Below, in pieces: positions 1 through 9,113 of a stretch of DNA of 64,000 bases; positions within the stretch are counted from its first letter, which is position 1; each line of letters opens with the position of its first letter. The stretch is taken from positions 1 to 64,000 of the forward strand of contig NZ_JAUDCO010000008.1 in the NCBI RefSeq assembly GCF_030373545.1, written 5' to 3'. Origin of the DNA: Collinsella tanakaei (GTDB lineage: Bacteria; Actinomycetota; Coriobacteriia; Coriobacteriales; Coriobacteriaceae). A program made the position numbers and the translations under genes. The notes below the pieces were generated by a model. The model was not told the origin of the DNA. It saw only the letters and a list, made by a program, of their open reading frames with translations, and ran no database searches.

Positions 1-44
1 GCGGCAGCGTCAGATGGGATTATGCGACAGCCCCATTACAGTTT

Positions 45-70
45 GAGCCGGCCCTCGGGCCGGCTCTTTT
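45..70 (+). terminator. Rho-independent terminator
   Basis: A GC-rich hairpin (arms gagccggccc and gggccggctc around tcg) is followed by tttt. It probably ends a gene lying before the window and marks the limit of host sequence left of the IS110 element. Confidence 0.75.
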
Positions 71-71
71 G

Positions 72-305
72 TATTAGCCCGCATTCCGGCAATACGATGG
101 TGTCGACCCCGAGGGGTCGCTGGCCGACCGCCCCGGACGGCCCTTCCGCCCTGCCTCTCGCGAAGGCCCGGGGGGTGTTGCCGCCGGGGACGGCTCGCCG
201 CGGCAGGCGACTGATAGAGACATGCCGGGGGACGCCCCCACGGCTCCGTAATGTGGTTGTCGCTCCCGCGGCCGGCGGTCAGCCAACTTGAGGAGAGGAT
301 ACACC
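72..305 (+). ncRNA. Candidate IS110 bridge-RNA region
   Basis: IS110-group elements transcribe a bridge RNA from the non-coding segment upstream of the recombinase; its loops base-pair with target and donor DNA. This 230-base GC-rich leader has no convincing gene and contains self-complementary stretches. It also carries a 9-base match (214-222) to the putative element end, as a donor-recognition loop would. The RNA limits and fold were not computed. Confidence 0.35.
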
Positions 306-1481
306 ATGGGAGCGAAGTCAAAGGGGGCCGCCGCCTTCCTGGCCTTCGACGTCGGCAAGGCGGCGCACCGCGCCCGCGCCGTCGGGGCCGCCGGGGAGGT
401 GCTGTTCAACCGGGAGGTCGCCAACAGGCCGGCCGACATCGACCGCGCGCTCGCCGATGCCGGGCCGGGCGCCAGGGTCGTCGTCGACCAGAAGCGCAAC
501 ATAGGCGCGCTCGTCGTCGCGAGGGCGCGCGCGGCGGGCAACCCGGTCTCCTACCTGCCCGGGACCGCGATGAAGAGGGCCCGCGACATGTTCCCCGTCA
601 CGGCGAAGACCGACGCGATAGACGCGGAGGTGATCGCGCGGACGGCAGCGGGCATGCCCTGGACGCCGCGCGAGGTCGCCGAGGAGACGCCGGCGGCGGC
701 CTCGCTCAGGATGCTCGCCGCCCAGAGGGACTTCGCGGTCGGCTCGAGGACGCGGGCCGCCAACAGGCCGCGCGCCGTACTGCTCGAGGCGGACCCCGCC
801 TTCGAGGCGGCGGTCGATCCGTCGAGCCGCTGGCAGCTCGCCGTGCTCGCGGAGCTCGGCGGGCCGTTCGGCATCAGGGCCGCCGGGCTCAGGCGCTTCC
901 GGTCGGTGGCGGAGCGCGCGCACGGGGCGAGGAGGCCCGCCTCCGACCGGCTCTGGGCCGCCGCGGTAGCGTCGGCGTCCTCCGGCAGGCCCGAGCTCGC
1001 TGCGGAGTCGGAGCTCGTGCGCTCGCTGGCCGCCAGGATAGCCTCCGACGCCGCCGAGGCCGCGCGCCTCGACGCGCTCGTCTCCGACTCGCTCGCCGGC
1101 GACGAGGCCTACGAGGCCCTGCTCACCGTGCCCGGCGTGGGACCGAAGACGGCCGCGGCGCTCGTGACGCTCGTGGACGTGTCGATGTTCCGCAGCCACG
1201 ACGAGCTCGCCGCCTACACGGGCCTCGCGCCCTGCAACCGGCAGTCGGGGACGTCCCTCAACTCGTCGTCGCCGTCGCGGAGCGGCAACAGGACCCTGAA
1301 GAACCTGCTCATATACTCCTGCACGTCCCTGGTGGGGACGCGCAACCGCTTCGGGCGCTACTACGACGCCTGCAGGGTGCGCGGCATGCGGCACAACAAG
1401 GCGCTCAAGGCGGTCGCGCGCAAGCGCCTCAAAGTGATCTACGCGGTCATGCGGGACAGGGCACCGTACCGGGAGGGCTGA
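306..1481 (+). CDS. IS110-family transposase (DEDD recombinase)
   Basis: Predicted 391-aa RNA-guided DNA recombinase that moves the insertion sequence. The N-terminal RuvC-like DEDD domain begins with FDVGKAAHRARAV. Its second acidic motif reads VVDQKRNIGALVV, so Asp replaces the usual Glu, as in many actinobacterial members. KTDAIDAEVIA supplies the last acidic pair. The C-terminal Transposase_20 domain has VPGVGPKTAAAL, a helix-hairpin-helix, then YTGLAPCNRQSGTS and SGNRTLKNLL, which carries the conserved serine region. ATG 306 is preferred over TTG 288 because aggagagga lies 6-7 bases before it. The gene looks intact, so the element may be active. Confidence 0.93.
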   Translation: MGAKSKGAAAFLAFDVGKAAHRARAVGAAGEVLFNREVANRPADIDRALADAGPGARVVVDQKRNIGALVVARARAAGNPVSYLPGTAMKRARDMFPVTAKTDAIDAEVIARTAAGMPWTPREVAEETPAAASLRMLAAQRDFAVGSRTRAANRPRAVLLEADPAFEAAVDPSSRWQLAVLAELGGPFGIRAAGLRRFRSVAERAHGARRPASDRLWAAAVASASSGRPELAAESELVRSLAARIASDAAEAARLDALVSDSLAGDEAYEALLTVPGVGPKTAAALVTLVDVSMFRSHDELAAYTGLAPCNRQSGTSLNSSSPSRSGNRTLKNLLIYSCTSLVGTRNRFGRYYDACRVRGMRHNKALKAVARKRLKVIYAVMRDRAPYREG

Positions 1482-1589
1482 CGCCGCGGGAGACCCGGCT
1501 TCGAGGCGGCCCCGCCCGCGGGGCCGGCGCCAGCATGCCGAGGGGCCGCGGGCTCGAGGCTTGACAAAACTATAGAGACACCCCCCTCG

Positions 1590-2201
1590 CTACTGCCTCA
1601 AGAAACGAGATTCCGACTCATTTACTTTATCAACGCGGGGAAGAAGAGGCTCTCTCGATGAACACTTCGTACTTCCTCGCTCGTCATCCCATCGAGAATG
1701 ATTGTATCGATGAAGACGCTGAAATTCCGCATCGATGCATATTGTCAGCCACCTAGGAGGCATTTCCCAAGTTTGAAGGGGGCGCTTCCAGAACAAACAA
1801 ACTCGGAATATACAGAATCCCTTTTATAGCAAGATTAAGCTTCGGATGAATTGAGCGACTTGAGTGAATGAGATAAAAAACTGTCTCAAACTTGCACTAC
1901 AGGGCATCCTTCAGAAAGGCATCTGCTTGAAGAGCATCTATAGAATCCAGCTACATCATGCATTCAGTGAGCAAGAATAAGGCAAAGCTATCAGCCGTCC
2001 TTCACTGATGAAGATATGTTCGAATCAACGCGGGCATATTGATACCGTTATTCTGAGTTAAAAGATAGCTAAAGCCGCCGCGAGCAGTCAGTCCCATGTT
2101 GGGTGCCCCTATCGAATAGATCCAACCTAAACGATTTCGAACCTGTTTTTCTCCGAATTATAATTACTGAAAAAGGAATCGGCTTAGATTAAGGATCCCC
2201 T
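1590..2201. other. AT-rich intergenic region before hsdM
   Basis: About 600 bases of much lower GC than both neighbours. All frames are broken by stops within about 70 codons, and none matches a family I recognise. It may be the remains of a gene cut by the IS110 element. The only supported signal is the hsd promoter near its right end. Confidence 0.5.
2135..2164 (+). promoter_or_regulatory. Probable hsdMSR promoter
   Basis: A perfect -10 hexamer TATAAT (2159-2164) is preceded 18 bases upstream by TTTCGA (2135-2140), a weak -35. The hsdM start codon lies 38 bases downstream with aagga (2191-2195) as ribosome binding site. Confidence 0.5.
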
Positions 2202-3761
2202 ATGCCCCTGACCCAAGACGCCCAACGTACCGAGCTGCATAAAACCATCTGGTCCATCGCCGACGACCTGCGCGGGAGCGTGGACGGCTGGGACTTCAAG
2301 CAGTACGTGATCGGCACGCTGTTCTATCGGTTCATCTCCGAAAACCTAACCGACTACCTCAACGAACAGGAGGGCGACGGATTCGACTACGCGACCCTCC
2401 CCGACGAGGAGGCCGAGAACGGGCGCGAGGAGACGGTCAACGAACGTGGGCTCTTCATCCTGCCAAGCGAGCTTTTCGCCAACGTCCGCCGAGACGCCCT
2501 CGCCGGCAAGCACGATGAGGACCTGAACGAGGTCTTGGAGCGAGTCTTCAAGAACATCGAGGCAAGTGCCGCGGGCACCGACAGCGAGGACGACCTCAAG
2601 GGGCTTTTCGCCGACTTCGACGTGAACAGCGCCAAGCTGGGCAACACCGTGCTCGAGCGCAACAAGAAGCTCAAGATCCTGCTGGACAAGATCGGCTCCA
2701 TGGACCTGGGCAGCCGCTACCAGGACAACCGCATCGACGCCTTCGGCGACGCGTACGAGTTCCTCATGAACATGTACGCCAGCAACGCCGGCAAGTCGGG
2801 CGGCGAGTTCTTCACCCCGCAGTACGTCTCCACCCTGCTCACCAAGATCGCTCTGGCGGGTAGGACCAGCGTGAACAAGGTGTACGACCCTTGTTGCGGA
2901 TCAGGGTCGCTTCTGCTTAATACTGCCAAGCAGATCGGCGCGGCGAACGTGCGCGAGGGCTTCTTCGGCCAGGAAATCAACCTGACCACCTACAACCTGT
3001 GCCGCATCAACATGTTCTTACACGATATGAACTTCGATCATTTCAGCATCAAGCTCGGCGACACGTTGAAAGATCCCCGTCACTGGGATGACGAGCCGTT
3101 CGAGATGATCGTCTCCAACCCGCCCTACTCTATCAAATGGGAGGGCAAGAACAACCCGCTCAACATCAACGACCCGCGCTTCAGCCCCGCGGGCGTGCTG
3201 GCACCCGCCAGCAAGGCGGACCTCGCCTTCACCATGCACATGCTGAGCTGGCTTTCCGCCGACGGCACCGCCGCCATCGTCGAGTTCCCGGGCGTGCTCT
3301 ACCGCGGAGGTGCCGAGGGCAAGATCCGCACGTACCTGGTCCAGAACAACTTCGTGGACACGGTCATCCAGCTGCCGCCGAACCTCTTCTACGGCACCAC
3401 CATCGCCACCTGCATCATCGTGCTCAAGAAGTCCAAGAAGACGAGTGACGTGCTCTTCATCGACGCGTCCAAGGAGTTCGTGCACGTAGGCAACCTCAAC
3501 AACCTCTCCGATGAGAACATAGAGCGCATCTACCGCACCCACATGGACCGCGAGGAGGTCCAGTACTTCAGCAAGCTCGTGAGCAACGATGACATCGTGA
3601 CAAACGACGCCAACCTCTCCGTGAGCTCATACGTGGAACAGGAGGACACCCGCGAGAAGATCGACATCAAGGAGCTCAGTGCCCAGATAGAGCAGATCGT
3701 GGCCCGCGAGGACAAGCTGCGCCGCGCCATCGACGCCATCGTGGCGGATCTGGAGGCGTAG
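2202..3761 (+). CDS. hsdM: Type I restriction-modification system, methyltransferase subunit
   Basis: 519-aa N6-adenine DNA methyltransferase. With HsdS it methylates the host recognition sequence, and it is also part of the HsdR2M2S1 restriction complex. The N-terminal helical HsdM_N domain (about residues 1-135) starts ELHKTIWSIADDLRGSVDGW. The SAM-binding motif DPCCGSG lies at about 229-235 and the catalytic NPPY at 306-309. Length matches E. coli-type HsdM. It is the first gene of an operon, with hsdS starting 2 bases after its stop and hsdR 2 bases after hsdS. Nothing suggests inactivation. Confidence 0.97.
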   Translation: MPLTQDAQRTELHKTIWSIADDLRGSVDGWDFKQYVIGTLFYRFISENLTDYLNEQEGDGFDYATLPDEEAENGREETVNERGLFILPSELFANVRRDALAGKHDEDLNEVLERVFKNIEASAAGTDSEDDLKGLFADFDVNSAKLGNTVLERNKKLKILLDKIGSMDLGSRYQDNRIDAFGDAYEFLMNMYASNAGKSGGEFFTPQYVSTLLTKIALAGRTSVNKVYDPCCGSGSLLLNTAKQIGAANVREGFFGQEINLTTYNLCRINMFLHDMNFDHFSIKLGDTLKDPRHWDDEPFEMIVSNPPYSIKWEGKNNPLNINDPRFSPAGVLAPASKADLAFTMHMLSWLSADGTAAIVEFPGVLYRGGAEGKIRTYLVQNNFVDTVIQLPPNLFYGTTIATCIIVLKKSKKTSDVLFIDASKEFVHVGNLNNLSDENIERIYRTHMDREEVQYFSKLVSNDDIVTNDANLSVSSYVEQEDTREKIDIKELSAQIEQIVAREDKLRRAIDAIVADLEA

Positions 3762-3763
3762 GA

Positions 3764-4939
3764 ATGAGCAGGATCGATGAGCTTATCGAGCGTCTTTGTC
3801 CCGATGGAGTAGAGCACAAGGCCCTTGGTGAAGTTGGCACTTTTACACGCGGAAGCGGCATACAGAAAAAGGATTTCGTCGATGAAGGCATCGGCTGCAT
3901 CCACTACGGGCAGATTTACACCTCTTATGGCTTGTTTGCCGATAAAACCCTCAGCTTCATCTCTCCCGATTTTGCCAAAGGCAAACGCATGGCAAAATCG
4001 GGTGATTTAGTAATCGCAACAACAAGCGAGAACGAAGAGGATGTTTGCAAGGCAGTCGCGTGGCTAAGCGATGAGGAAATTGCCGTAAGCAATGATGCCT
4101 ATATTTACAGCCATTCTCTTAACCCTAAGTATATGGCCTACTTCTTTCAATCAGACCTGTTCCAAACGCAAAAAGCACCTTATATCACTGGAACTAAAGT
4201 CCTCAGGGTTTCTGGGGATAGCATGGCGAAATTCAGAATTCCCGTCCCTCCCATGGAAATCCAAGAGGAAATCGTGCGAATACTGGACTCCTTCTCGGAG
4301 CTCGAGGCGGAGCTCGACGCGGAGCTCGAGGCGCGTCAGAAACAATACGAATGTTGCATAAATCAATTATTTGAGTATTGCGATTCATTGCCAGTATCTC
4401 GACTCACCTTGAACGATGCATTTGAAATGAAAGCGGGACAATCGATTAAATCGGACTTGATACATCCAGTATGTAGCACCGGCCACACGGTTCCATGTTA
4501 TGGCGGCAATGGCATCAGAGGGTATGTATCTGCTGCAAACCAACACGAAGGTGCTGTGTTAATTGGACGACAAGGGGCGCTTTGCGGAAACGTTTGCTAT
4601 GCACCAGCGGGTTTCTATGCCACTGAGCATGCTGTCGTAGTTAGGCCTAAAATCGAAATGAATATACGCTTTGCTTACTACTTGCTGTGCCAAGCAAATT
4701 TGGCACAGTACAAGACGGCGGGAGCTCAGCCAGGTCTATCTGTGAATCGACTAAAAAGAGTAGAAGTAGTTGTCCCAGACATTAATGAACAACACCGTAT
4801 CGTCGACATCCTCGACAAGTTTGACGCCCTCGTGAACGACCTCTCATCCGGCATCCCCGCTGAGATAGAGGCACGCCGTAAACAATACGAGTACTATCGA
4901 GACAAGCTCCTCACCTTCAAAGAGAAACCCGGAGACTAG
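3764..4939 (+). CDS. hsdS: Type I restriction-modification system, specificity subunit
   Basis: 391-aa DNA-recognition subunit that fixes the target sequence for both methylation and cleavage. Two target-recognition domains lie at about residues 20-165 and 205-350. Each is followed by a helical spacer ending EARQKQYE (about 188) and EARRKQYEYYRDKLL (near the C-terminus). The spacers are GC-rich like the flanking genes, whereas both recognition domains are clearly AT-richer. That is usual where recognition domains are exchanged between strains. Only one hsdS copy is visible and no inverted partial copy lies nearby, so phase-variable shuffling is not supported here. The target sequence cannot be predicted from the protein alone. 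Confidence 0.95.
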   Translation: MSRIDELIERLCPDGVEHKALGEVGTFTRGSGIQKKDFVDEGIGCIHYGQIYTSYGLFADKTLSFISPDFAKGKRMAKSGDLVIATTSENEEDVCKAVAWLSDEEIAVSNDAYIYSHSLNPKYMAYFFQSDLFQTQKAPYITGTKVLRVSGDSMAKFRIPVPPMEIQEEIVRILDSFSELEAELDAELEARQKQYECCINQLFEYCDSLPVSRLTLNDAFEMKAGQSIKSDLIHPVCSTGHTVPCYGGNGIRGYVSAANQHEGAVLIGRQGALCGNVCYAPAGFYATEHAVVVRPKIEMNIRFAYYLLCQANLAQYKTAGAQPGLSVNRLKRVEVVVPDINEQHRIVDILDKFDALVNDLSSGIPAEIEARRKQYEYYRDKLLTFKEKPGD

Positions 4940-4941
4940 CC

Positions 4942-7900
4942 ATGCCCTCGAGCGACATCGAATACGATTCGTCGGATCGCCAGACCCTGGACGTCGAGTA
5001 CGCCTCGGCCCCCGATGCGCCGCAGGCGTCCGTCCTCGATGGCCTCCCCCGCGATGTCTCCTTCGATGTGCTCGCCACGGGCGGTCAGGCAACCGTGTGC
5101 TCCGTGAGCCCGCTCGATGGCCCCCGCTCCGAAGGCTACCAGAGCGAGGCCTCGCTCGAGCATGCCTTCATAGAGCAGCTCCAGCGACAGGCATACGAGT
5201 ACGTCACCTTCGCAGACGAGGCCTCCTTCATAGCCAACCTGCGCCGCCAGCTCGAGTTCTTGAACGGTTATCACTTCACCGACGGCGAATGGAAGCGCTT
5301 CTTCCGTACCAGCATCGCCGCCGCCAACGAGGGAATCGTGGAAAAGACCCGCCGCATCCAGGAGGACTACATCCAACCCCTCCAACGCGACGACGGCACC
5401 ACCCGCAACATCCGCCTCATAGACAAGCGCAACATCCACAACAACCGCCTGCAGGTCACCAACCAGTACACGCAGGACGGCGGGAGCTACGAGAACCGCT
5501 ACGACGCGACCATCCTGGTGAACGGCCTGCCGCTCGTGCACGTGGAGCTCAAGCGCCGCGGCGCTGCCATCAAGGAGGCGTTCAACCAGATCGAGCGCTA
5601 CCAGCGCGACAGTTTCTGGGGAGGTTCGGGGCTCTTCGAGTACGTGCAGATCTTCGTGATCAGCAACGGCACGCACACCAAGTACTACTCCAACACCACG
5701 CGCTGGTCCCACCTCAAGGAGATGCAGGGCAAGCGGCCCGGCGGCAAGAAGACCTCCAACAGCTTCGAGTTCACCAGCTGGTGGGCCGCGGCGGACAACG
5801 AGCCCATCCGCGACCTCATCCCCTTCACCAAGACGTTCTTCGCCAAGCACACGCTCCTGAACATCCTCACGCGCTACTGCGTGTTCGACACCGAGCAGGT
5901 GCTCAAGGTCATGCGCCCCTACCAGATCGTGGCCACCGAGCGCATCCTCAACCGCATCCTCATCTCCGAGAACGACAAGTCCATGCTGGGCACCACGCGC
6001 GCCGGCGGCTACGTGTGGCACACCACCGGATCGGGCAAGACGCTCACCAGCTTCAAGACCGCACGCCTCGCGAGCGGCATGGAGGGCGTGGACAAGGTCA
6101 TGTTCGTGGTGGACCGTCAGGACCTGGACTACCAGACCATGCAGGAGTACGAGAAGTTCGAAAAGGGCGCGGTCGACGGTTCAAAGAATACTGCCGAGCT
6201 CACGAAGAACCTCGCGGACGACACCAAGCCCATCCTGGTGACCACCATCCAGAAGCTCTCCCACTTCATCAAGGCCAACCCCAAGCACGACATCTACGCC
6301 AAGCACGTGGTGATCATCTTCGATGAGTGCCATCGCAGCCAGTTCGGCGAAATGCACCAGGCCATCACCAAGCACTTCAAGAACTACCACCTGTTCGGCT
6401 TCACCGGCACGCCCATCTTCGCCGAGAACGCCCTTTCCAGCGGCAACCCGCACCTGCGCACCACCGAGCAGGCCTTTGGCGACAAGCTGCACACCTACAC
6501 CATCGTGGACGCCATCCGCGACGGCAACGTGCTGCCCTTCCGCATCGACTACATCCAGACCATCAAGAAGAAGGATGACTTCTCCGACGAGAAGGTCTAC
6601 AACATCTACCGCGAGGGTGCCTACAAGGACACCCGCCGCGTGGACCTGGTGACCAACTACATCCTGGACCACTTTGACCAGAAAACCAAGCGCCAGTACG
6701 GCTACAAGCTCAAAGACAAGCGCGTCATGGGCTTCAACTCGATCTTCGCCACCGCCTCGATCGACATGGCGAAGCTCTACTACACCGCCTTCAAGCGCGT
6801 GCAGGCCGAGCGCGGCGGCGAGCCCCTCAAGGTTGGCCTCATCTACAGCTTCGGCGTGAACGAGGACGATTCGGGCTGCGGGCTGCCCGAGGAGAACTTC
6901 GACGTGGACAGCCTCGACACGCCCGACCGAGACTTCCTGGAGGGGGCCATCGAAGACTACAACGCGATGTACAAGACGAACTTCTCCACCACAGGATCGG
7001 GCTCCGACGGGTTTAACAACTACTACAAGGACCTCTCGGCGCGCCTGAAGAACCGCGAGATCGATCTGGTCATCGTGGTGAACATGTTCCTCACGGGCTT
7101 CGATGCCACCACCCTGAACACCCTGTGGGTTGACAAGGACCTGCGCCTGCACGGCCTCATCCAGGCGTTCTCGCGCACCAACCGCATCTTGAACGCCGTG
7201 AAGGACTTCGGCAACATCGTGTGCTTCCGCGACCTGGAGGATGAGGTCAACGCGGCCATATCGCTCTTCGGCGACAAGGACGCCAGCGGCATCGTGCTGC
7301 TCAAGCCCTACCGCGAGTACCTGGCCGAGTACCGCGACCGCCTGGCCCAGCTGCGCGAGATGCTCGCCCCCGGCGAGGAGCCCTTCGGCGAGGAGGCCGA
7401 GAAGGCGTTCATCCGCCTGTGGGGCACCATCATGCGCCTGCGCAACATCCTCACGAGCTTCGACGAGTTCGCCGAGGACGATGACCTTGCCGCATGCGAC
7501 GAGCAGGACTACCGCAGCGTCTACAAGGACCTCTACCAGAAGTACCGCCCCAAGGAGGGCGACGCCGCCATCATCAACGACGACCTGGTCTTTGAGATCG
7601 AGCTGCTCAAGCAGGTGGATATCAATATCGACTACATCTTGATGCTGGTGCAGAAGTACCACGACGGCAACTGCAAGGACAAGGTCCTCATAGCCGACGT
7701 GGAGCGAGCCGTCGCGGCGAGCTACGAGCTCCGCAACAAGCGCGACCTTATCGAGCAGTTCATCGACAGCTTGGACCACTCCGACGACGTCGAGGCCGAC
7801 TGGCGGGCCTACATCGCCAAGAAGCGCGAGGCGGAGCTCTCGGCCATCATCGCCGACGAGAAGCTGGACGACGAAGGGACCCACGAGCTGGTGGAGCGCG

Positions 7901-8061
7901 CCTTCCGAGGCGGCGGCATCCCCGAGAGCGGCACCGAGGTGGTGGACCTCATGACCAAGAAGCCCAGCCGCTTCGGCGGGGGTGGCGCCTACGCCACGGT
8001 GAAGCAGCGGATCCTGGACAAGCTCAAGGCGTTCTATGAGAGGTTCGCGGGGATGGAATAA
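4942..8061 (+). CDS. hsdR: Type I restriction-modification system, restriction subunit
   Basis: 1039-aa ATP-dependent translocase and endonuclease that pulls unmethylated DNA through the complex and cuts it. An N-terminal PD-(D/E)XK nuclease includes VHVELKRRG (near residue 200). The SF2 motor has Walker A HTTGSGKTLTSFK (about 360), the DECH box DECHRSQFGEMH (about 461) and motif III FTGTPIF. Motif VI is in the segment LIQAFSRTNRILN. The C-terminal helical region probably binds HsdM/HsdS. A long, slightly unusual Asp/Ser-rich N-terminus precedes the nuclease domain. ATG 4942 directly follows the hsdS stop. The gene is full length for the family and shows no disruption. Confidence 0.96.
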   Translation: MPSSDIEYDSSDRQTLDVEYASAPDAPQASVLDGLPRDVSFDVLATGGQATVCSVSPLDGPRSEGYQSEASLEHAFIEQLQRQAYEYVTFADEASFIANLRRQLEFLNGYHFTDGEWKRFFRTSIAAANEGIVEKTRRIQEDYIQPLQRDDGTTRNIRLIDKRNIHNNRLQVTNQYTQDGGSYENRYDATILVNGLPLVHVELKRRGAAIKEAFNQIERYQRDSFWGGSGLFEYVQIFVISNGTHTKYYSNTTRWSHLKEMQGKRPGGKKTSNSFEFTSWWAAADNEPIRDLIPFTKTFFAKHTLLNILTRYCVFDTEQVLKVMRPYQIVATERILNRILISENDKSMLGTTRAGGYVWHTTGSGKTLTSFKTARLASGMEGVDKVMFVVDRQDLDYQTMQEYEKFEKGAVDGSKNTAELTKNLADDTKPILVTTIQKLSHFIKANPKHDIYAKHVVIIFDECHRSQFGEMHQAITKHFKNYHLFGFTGTPIFAENALSSGNPHLRTTEQAFGDKLHTYTIVDAIRDGNVLPFRIDYIQTIKKKDDFSDEKVYNIYREGAYKDTRRVDLVTNYILDHFDQKTKRQYGYKLKDKRVMGFNSIFATASIDMAKLYYTAFKRVQAERGGEPLKVGLIYSFGVNEDDSGCGLPEENFDVDSLDTPDRDFLEGAIEDYNAMYKTNFSTTGSGSDGFNNYYKDLSARLKNREIDLVIVVNMFLTGFDATTLNTLWVDKDLRLHGLIQAFSRTNRILNAVKDFGNIVCFRDLEDEVNAAISLFGDKDASGIVLLKPYREYLAEYRDRLAQLREMLAPGEEPFGEEAEKAFIRLWGTIMRLRNILTSFDEFAEDDDLAACDEQDYRSVYKDLYQKYRPKEGDAAIINDDLVFEIELLKQVDINIDYILMLVQKYHDGNCKDKVLIADVERAVAASYELRNKRDLIEQFIDSLDHSDDVEADWRAYIAKKREAELSAIIADEKLDDEGTHELVERAFRGGGIPESGTEVVDLMTKKPSRFGGGGAYATVKQRILDKLKAFYERFAGME

Positions 8062-8187
8062 TCCTTCCACAAGGCCTGCTGAGGTGACTGTCGCCATAGC
8101 AAAGAATCACGTCCTCTACGCAGTCGCTTTCGGCTAAAGCAGCTCCTCCTTGCGATTTTGCCGGCATCGATAGAAGGCCGATAATCA

Positions 8188-8214
8188 TTTCGAGCCTGAG
8201 AATCGCGATATAAT
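8188..8214 (+). promoter_or_regulatory. Promoter of the yjdF leader
   Basis: A perfect -10 TATAAT lies at 8209-8214, with a poor -35 (tttcga, 8188-8193, spacing 15). The implied start site near 8221 falls exactly where the structured leader begins. Confidence 0.55.
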
Positions 8215-8220
8215 CGGCAT

Positions 8221-8310
8221 ATCGGAGATGAAAACACGACCCCGTCGGGTAGTCGGGGTGCGGGCGGCGCCCGTCAGTAACCTGCCTCCTTGGTTGTCCC
8301 TTCTCCGCGT
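8221..8310 (+). ncRNA. Candidate yjdF riboswitch
   Basis: The leader of a yjdF gene folds on paper into a closed multi-stem structure. The closing stem is cggag (8223-8227) with ctccg (8303-8307). Inner stems are accccg/cggggt (8239-8244 with 8254-8259), cggg/cccg (8261-8264 with 8270-8273) and aacc/ggtt (8279-8282 with 8292-8295). The yjdF RNA class is known to sit before yjdF genes and to respond to azaaromatic compounds. The assignment rests on gene context and hand-drawn pairing, not on a covariance-model search. The ribosome site aaggagga (8323-8330) lies just outside the closing stem. Confidence 0.65.
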
Positions 8311-8337
8311 GGCTTCTACATAAAGGAGGAATGTGCC

Positions 8338-8760
8338 ATGCGGAAGACAACCGTGTCCTCCACCCTTGTCGTGCGCTTCGACGGCCAGTTTTGGGTGGGG
8401 TATGTGGAGCGCGTCGAGAACGGGCTCCTCAGCTCGTGCCGTGTTGTATTCGGCGCCGAACCGTCAAATGAGGAAATATTCGAGTTCGTGCTCAGAGAGT
8501 GGACGAGGCTCCCCCTCAATCCAACCGTTGTCTGCGAGGTAAAGGGGGTGGCGGGCAACCCAAAACGCCGACAACGCCAGGTCGCGAAGGAGCTGAAGAG
8601 GTGTGGTCCTTCCACCAAGGCGCAAATAGCCCTTTCCGAGCAACGCGAAGCCCGAGCACGGGAAAACATCGCCCACGAGAAGCAACGCCGAGAAGAGGAG
8701 AGGCGTCTGCACTTTGAGCAAAAGCAGGAGAAGGCGAAGAGGAAACGCCGTGGTCACTAG
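8338..8760 (+). CDS. yjdF: YjdF family protein (DUF2992)
   Basis: 140-aa soluble protein of unknown biochemical role. The N-terminal two thirds carry the family pattern: a beta-rich start (STLVVRFDGQFWVGYVERVE), then FGAEPSNEEIFEFVL and KRRQRQVAKEL. The C-terminus is a Lys/Arg/Glu-rich helix (from about residue 95), characteristic of YjdF/DUF2992. ATG 8338 is chosen because aaggagga ends 7 bases before it. In other bacteria yjdF is controlled by the riboswitch proposed upstream and is thought to help cope with toxic azaaromatic molecules; the enzyme activity, if any, is not known. Confidence 0.88.
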   Translation: MRKTTVSSTLVVRFDGQFWVGYVERVENGLLSSCRVVFGAEPSNEEIFEFVLREWTRLPLNPTVVCEVKGVAGNPKRRQRQVAKELKRCGPSTKAQIALSEQREARARENIAHEKQRREEERRLHFEQKQEKAKRKRRGH

Positions 8761-9113
8761 CGAGGCGGCGGCTTGGACAACACGCCATCCATTACTGTTC
8801 GACAAGCATGACTGCCACATATCGGTCATCGTAGGAATTCGTATAGTCAGGGACACACGCTAGCAAACAACATGCCAACATATATCAATTAACATATCTA
8901 GTACGAAACAAATTGTTTTTCTGAGACAACCTTGAAACGTGCTTGGATAAAATGGACACTCACAGCAGCTGTGAAGCAATTATTATCCACTTAGTCTTTT
9001 TTATCCCCACCCCGAGAGCAAGGAGCCATCAGGGCGTAAGAGTAAATCCTCCCGAGGCAAGATAACAAGGGCGGATCAACGAAAAAAAAGCATCACAGAA
9101 ACGAGACCCGTCC
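8761..9113 (+). other. Intergenic region before the 796-aa gene
   Basis: About 350 bases, AT-rich in the middle. It holds no gene-length frame with coding character. It probably contains the promoter for the next two genes, but I could not settle on a -10/-35 pair. The ribosome site before ATG 9114 is weak. Confidence 0.5.

Larger units (their letters stand above)
72..1585 (+). mobile_element. IS110-family insertion sequence (approximate ends)
   Basis: The element consists of a GC-rich non-coding leader, one transposase gene and a short non-coding right part. It has no recognisable terminal inverted repeats, as is normal for IS110. The right limit is placed just after ttgacaaaactatagagaca (1561-1580), where composition drops sharply from GC-rich to AT-rich. 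The left limit is set after the terminator at 45-70 and is not defined by sequence. The 9-mer atagagaca occurs in the leader (214-222) and at the putative right end (1572-1580). Confidence 0.7.

Noticed and set aside
251-1564. Long Arg-rich frame over the IS110 transposase
   Set aside because: It is a shadow frame of the transposase in GC-rich DNA, without domains.
3764-4939. Phase-variable hsdS shuffling locus
   Set aside because: Only one hsdS and no inverted partial copy or nearby invertase gene.
6181-8097. Long minus-strand frame inside hsdR
   Set aside because: Antisense shadow of hsdR with only Val/Leu/Glu-rich composition.
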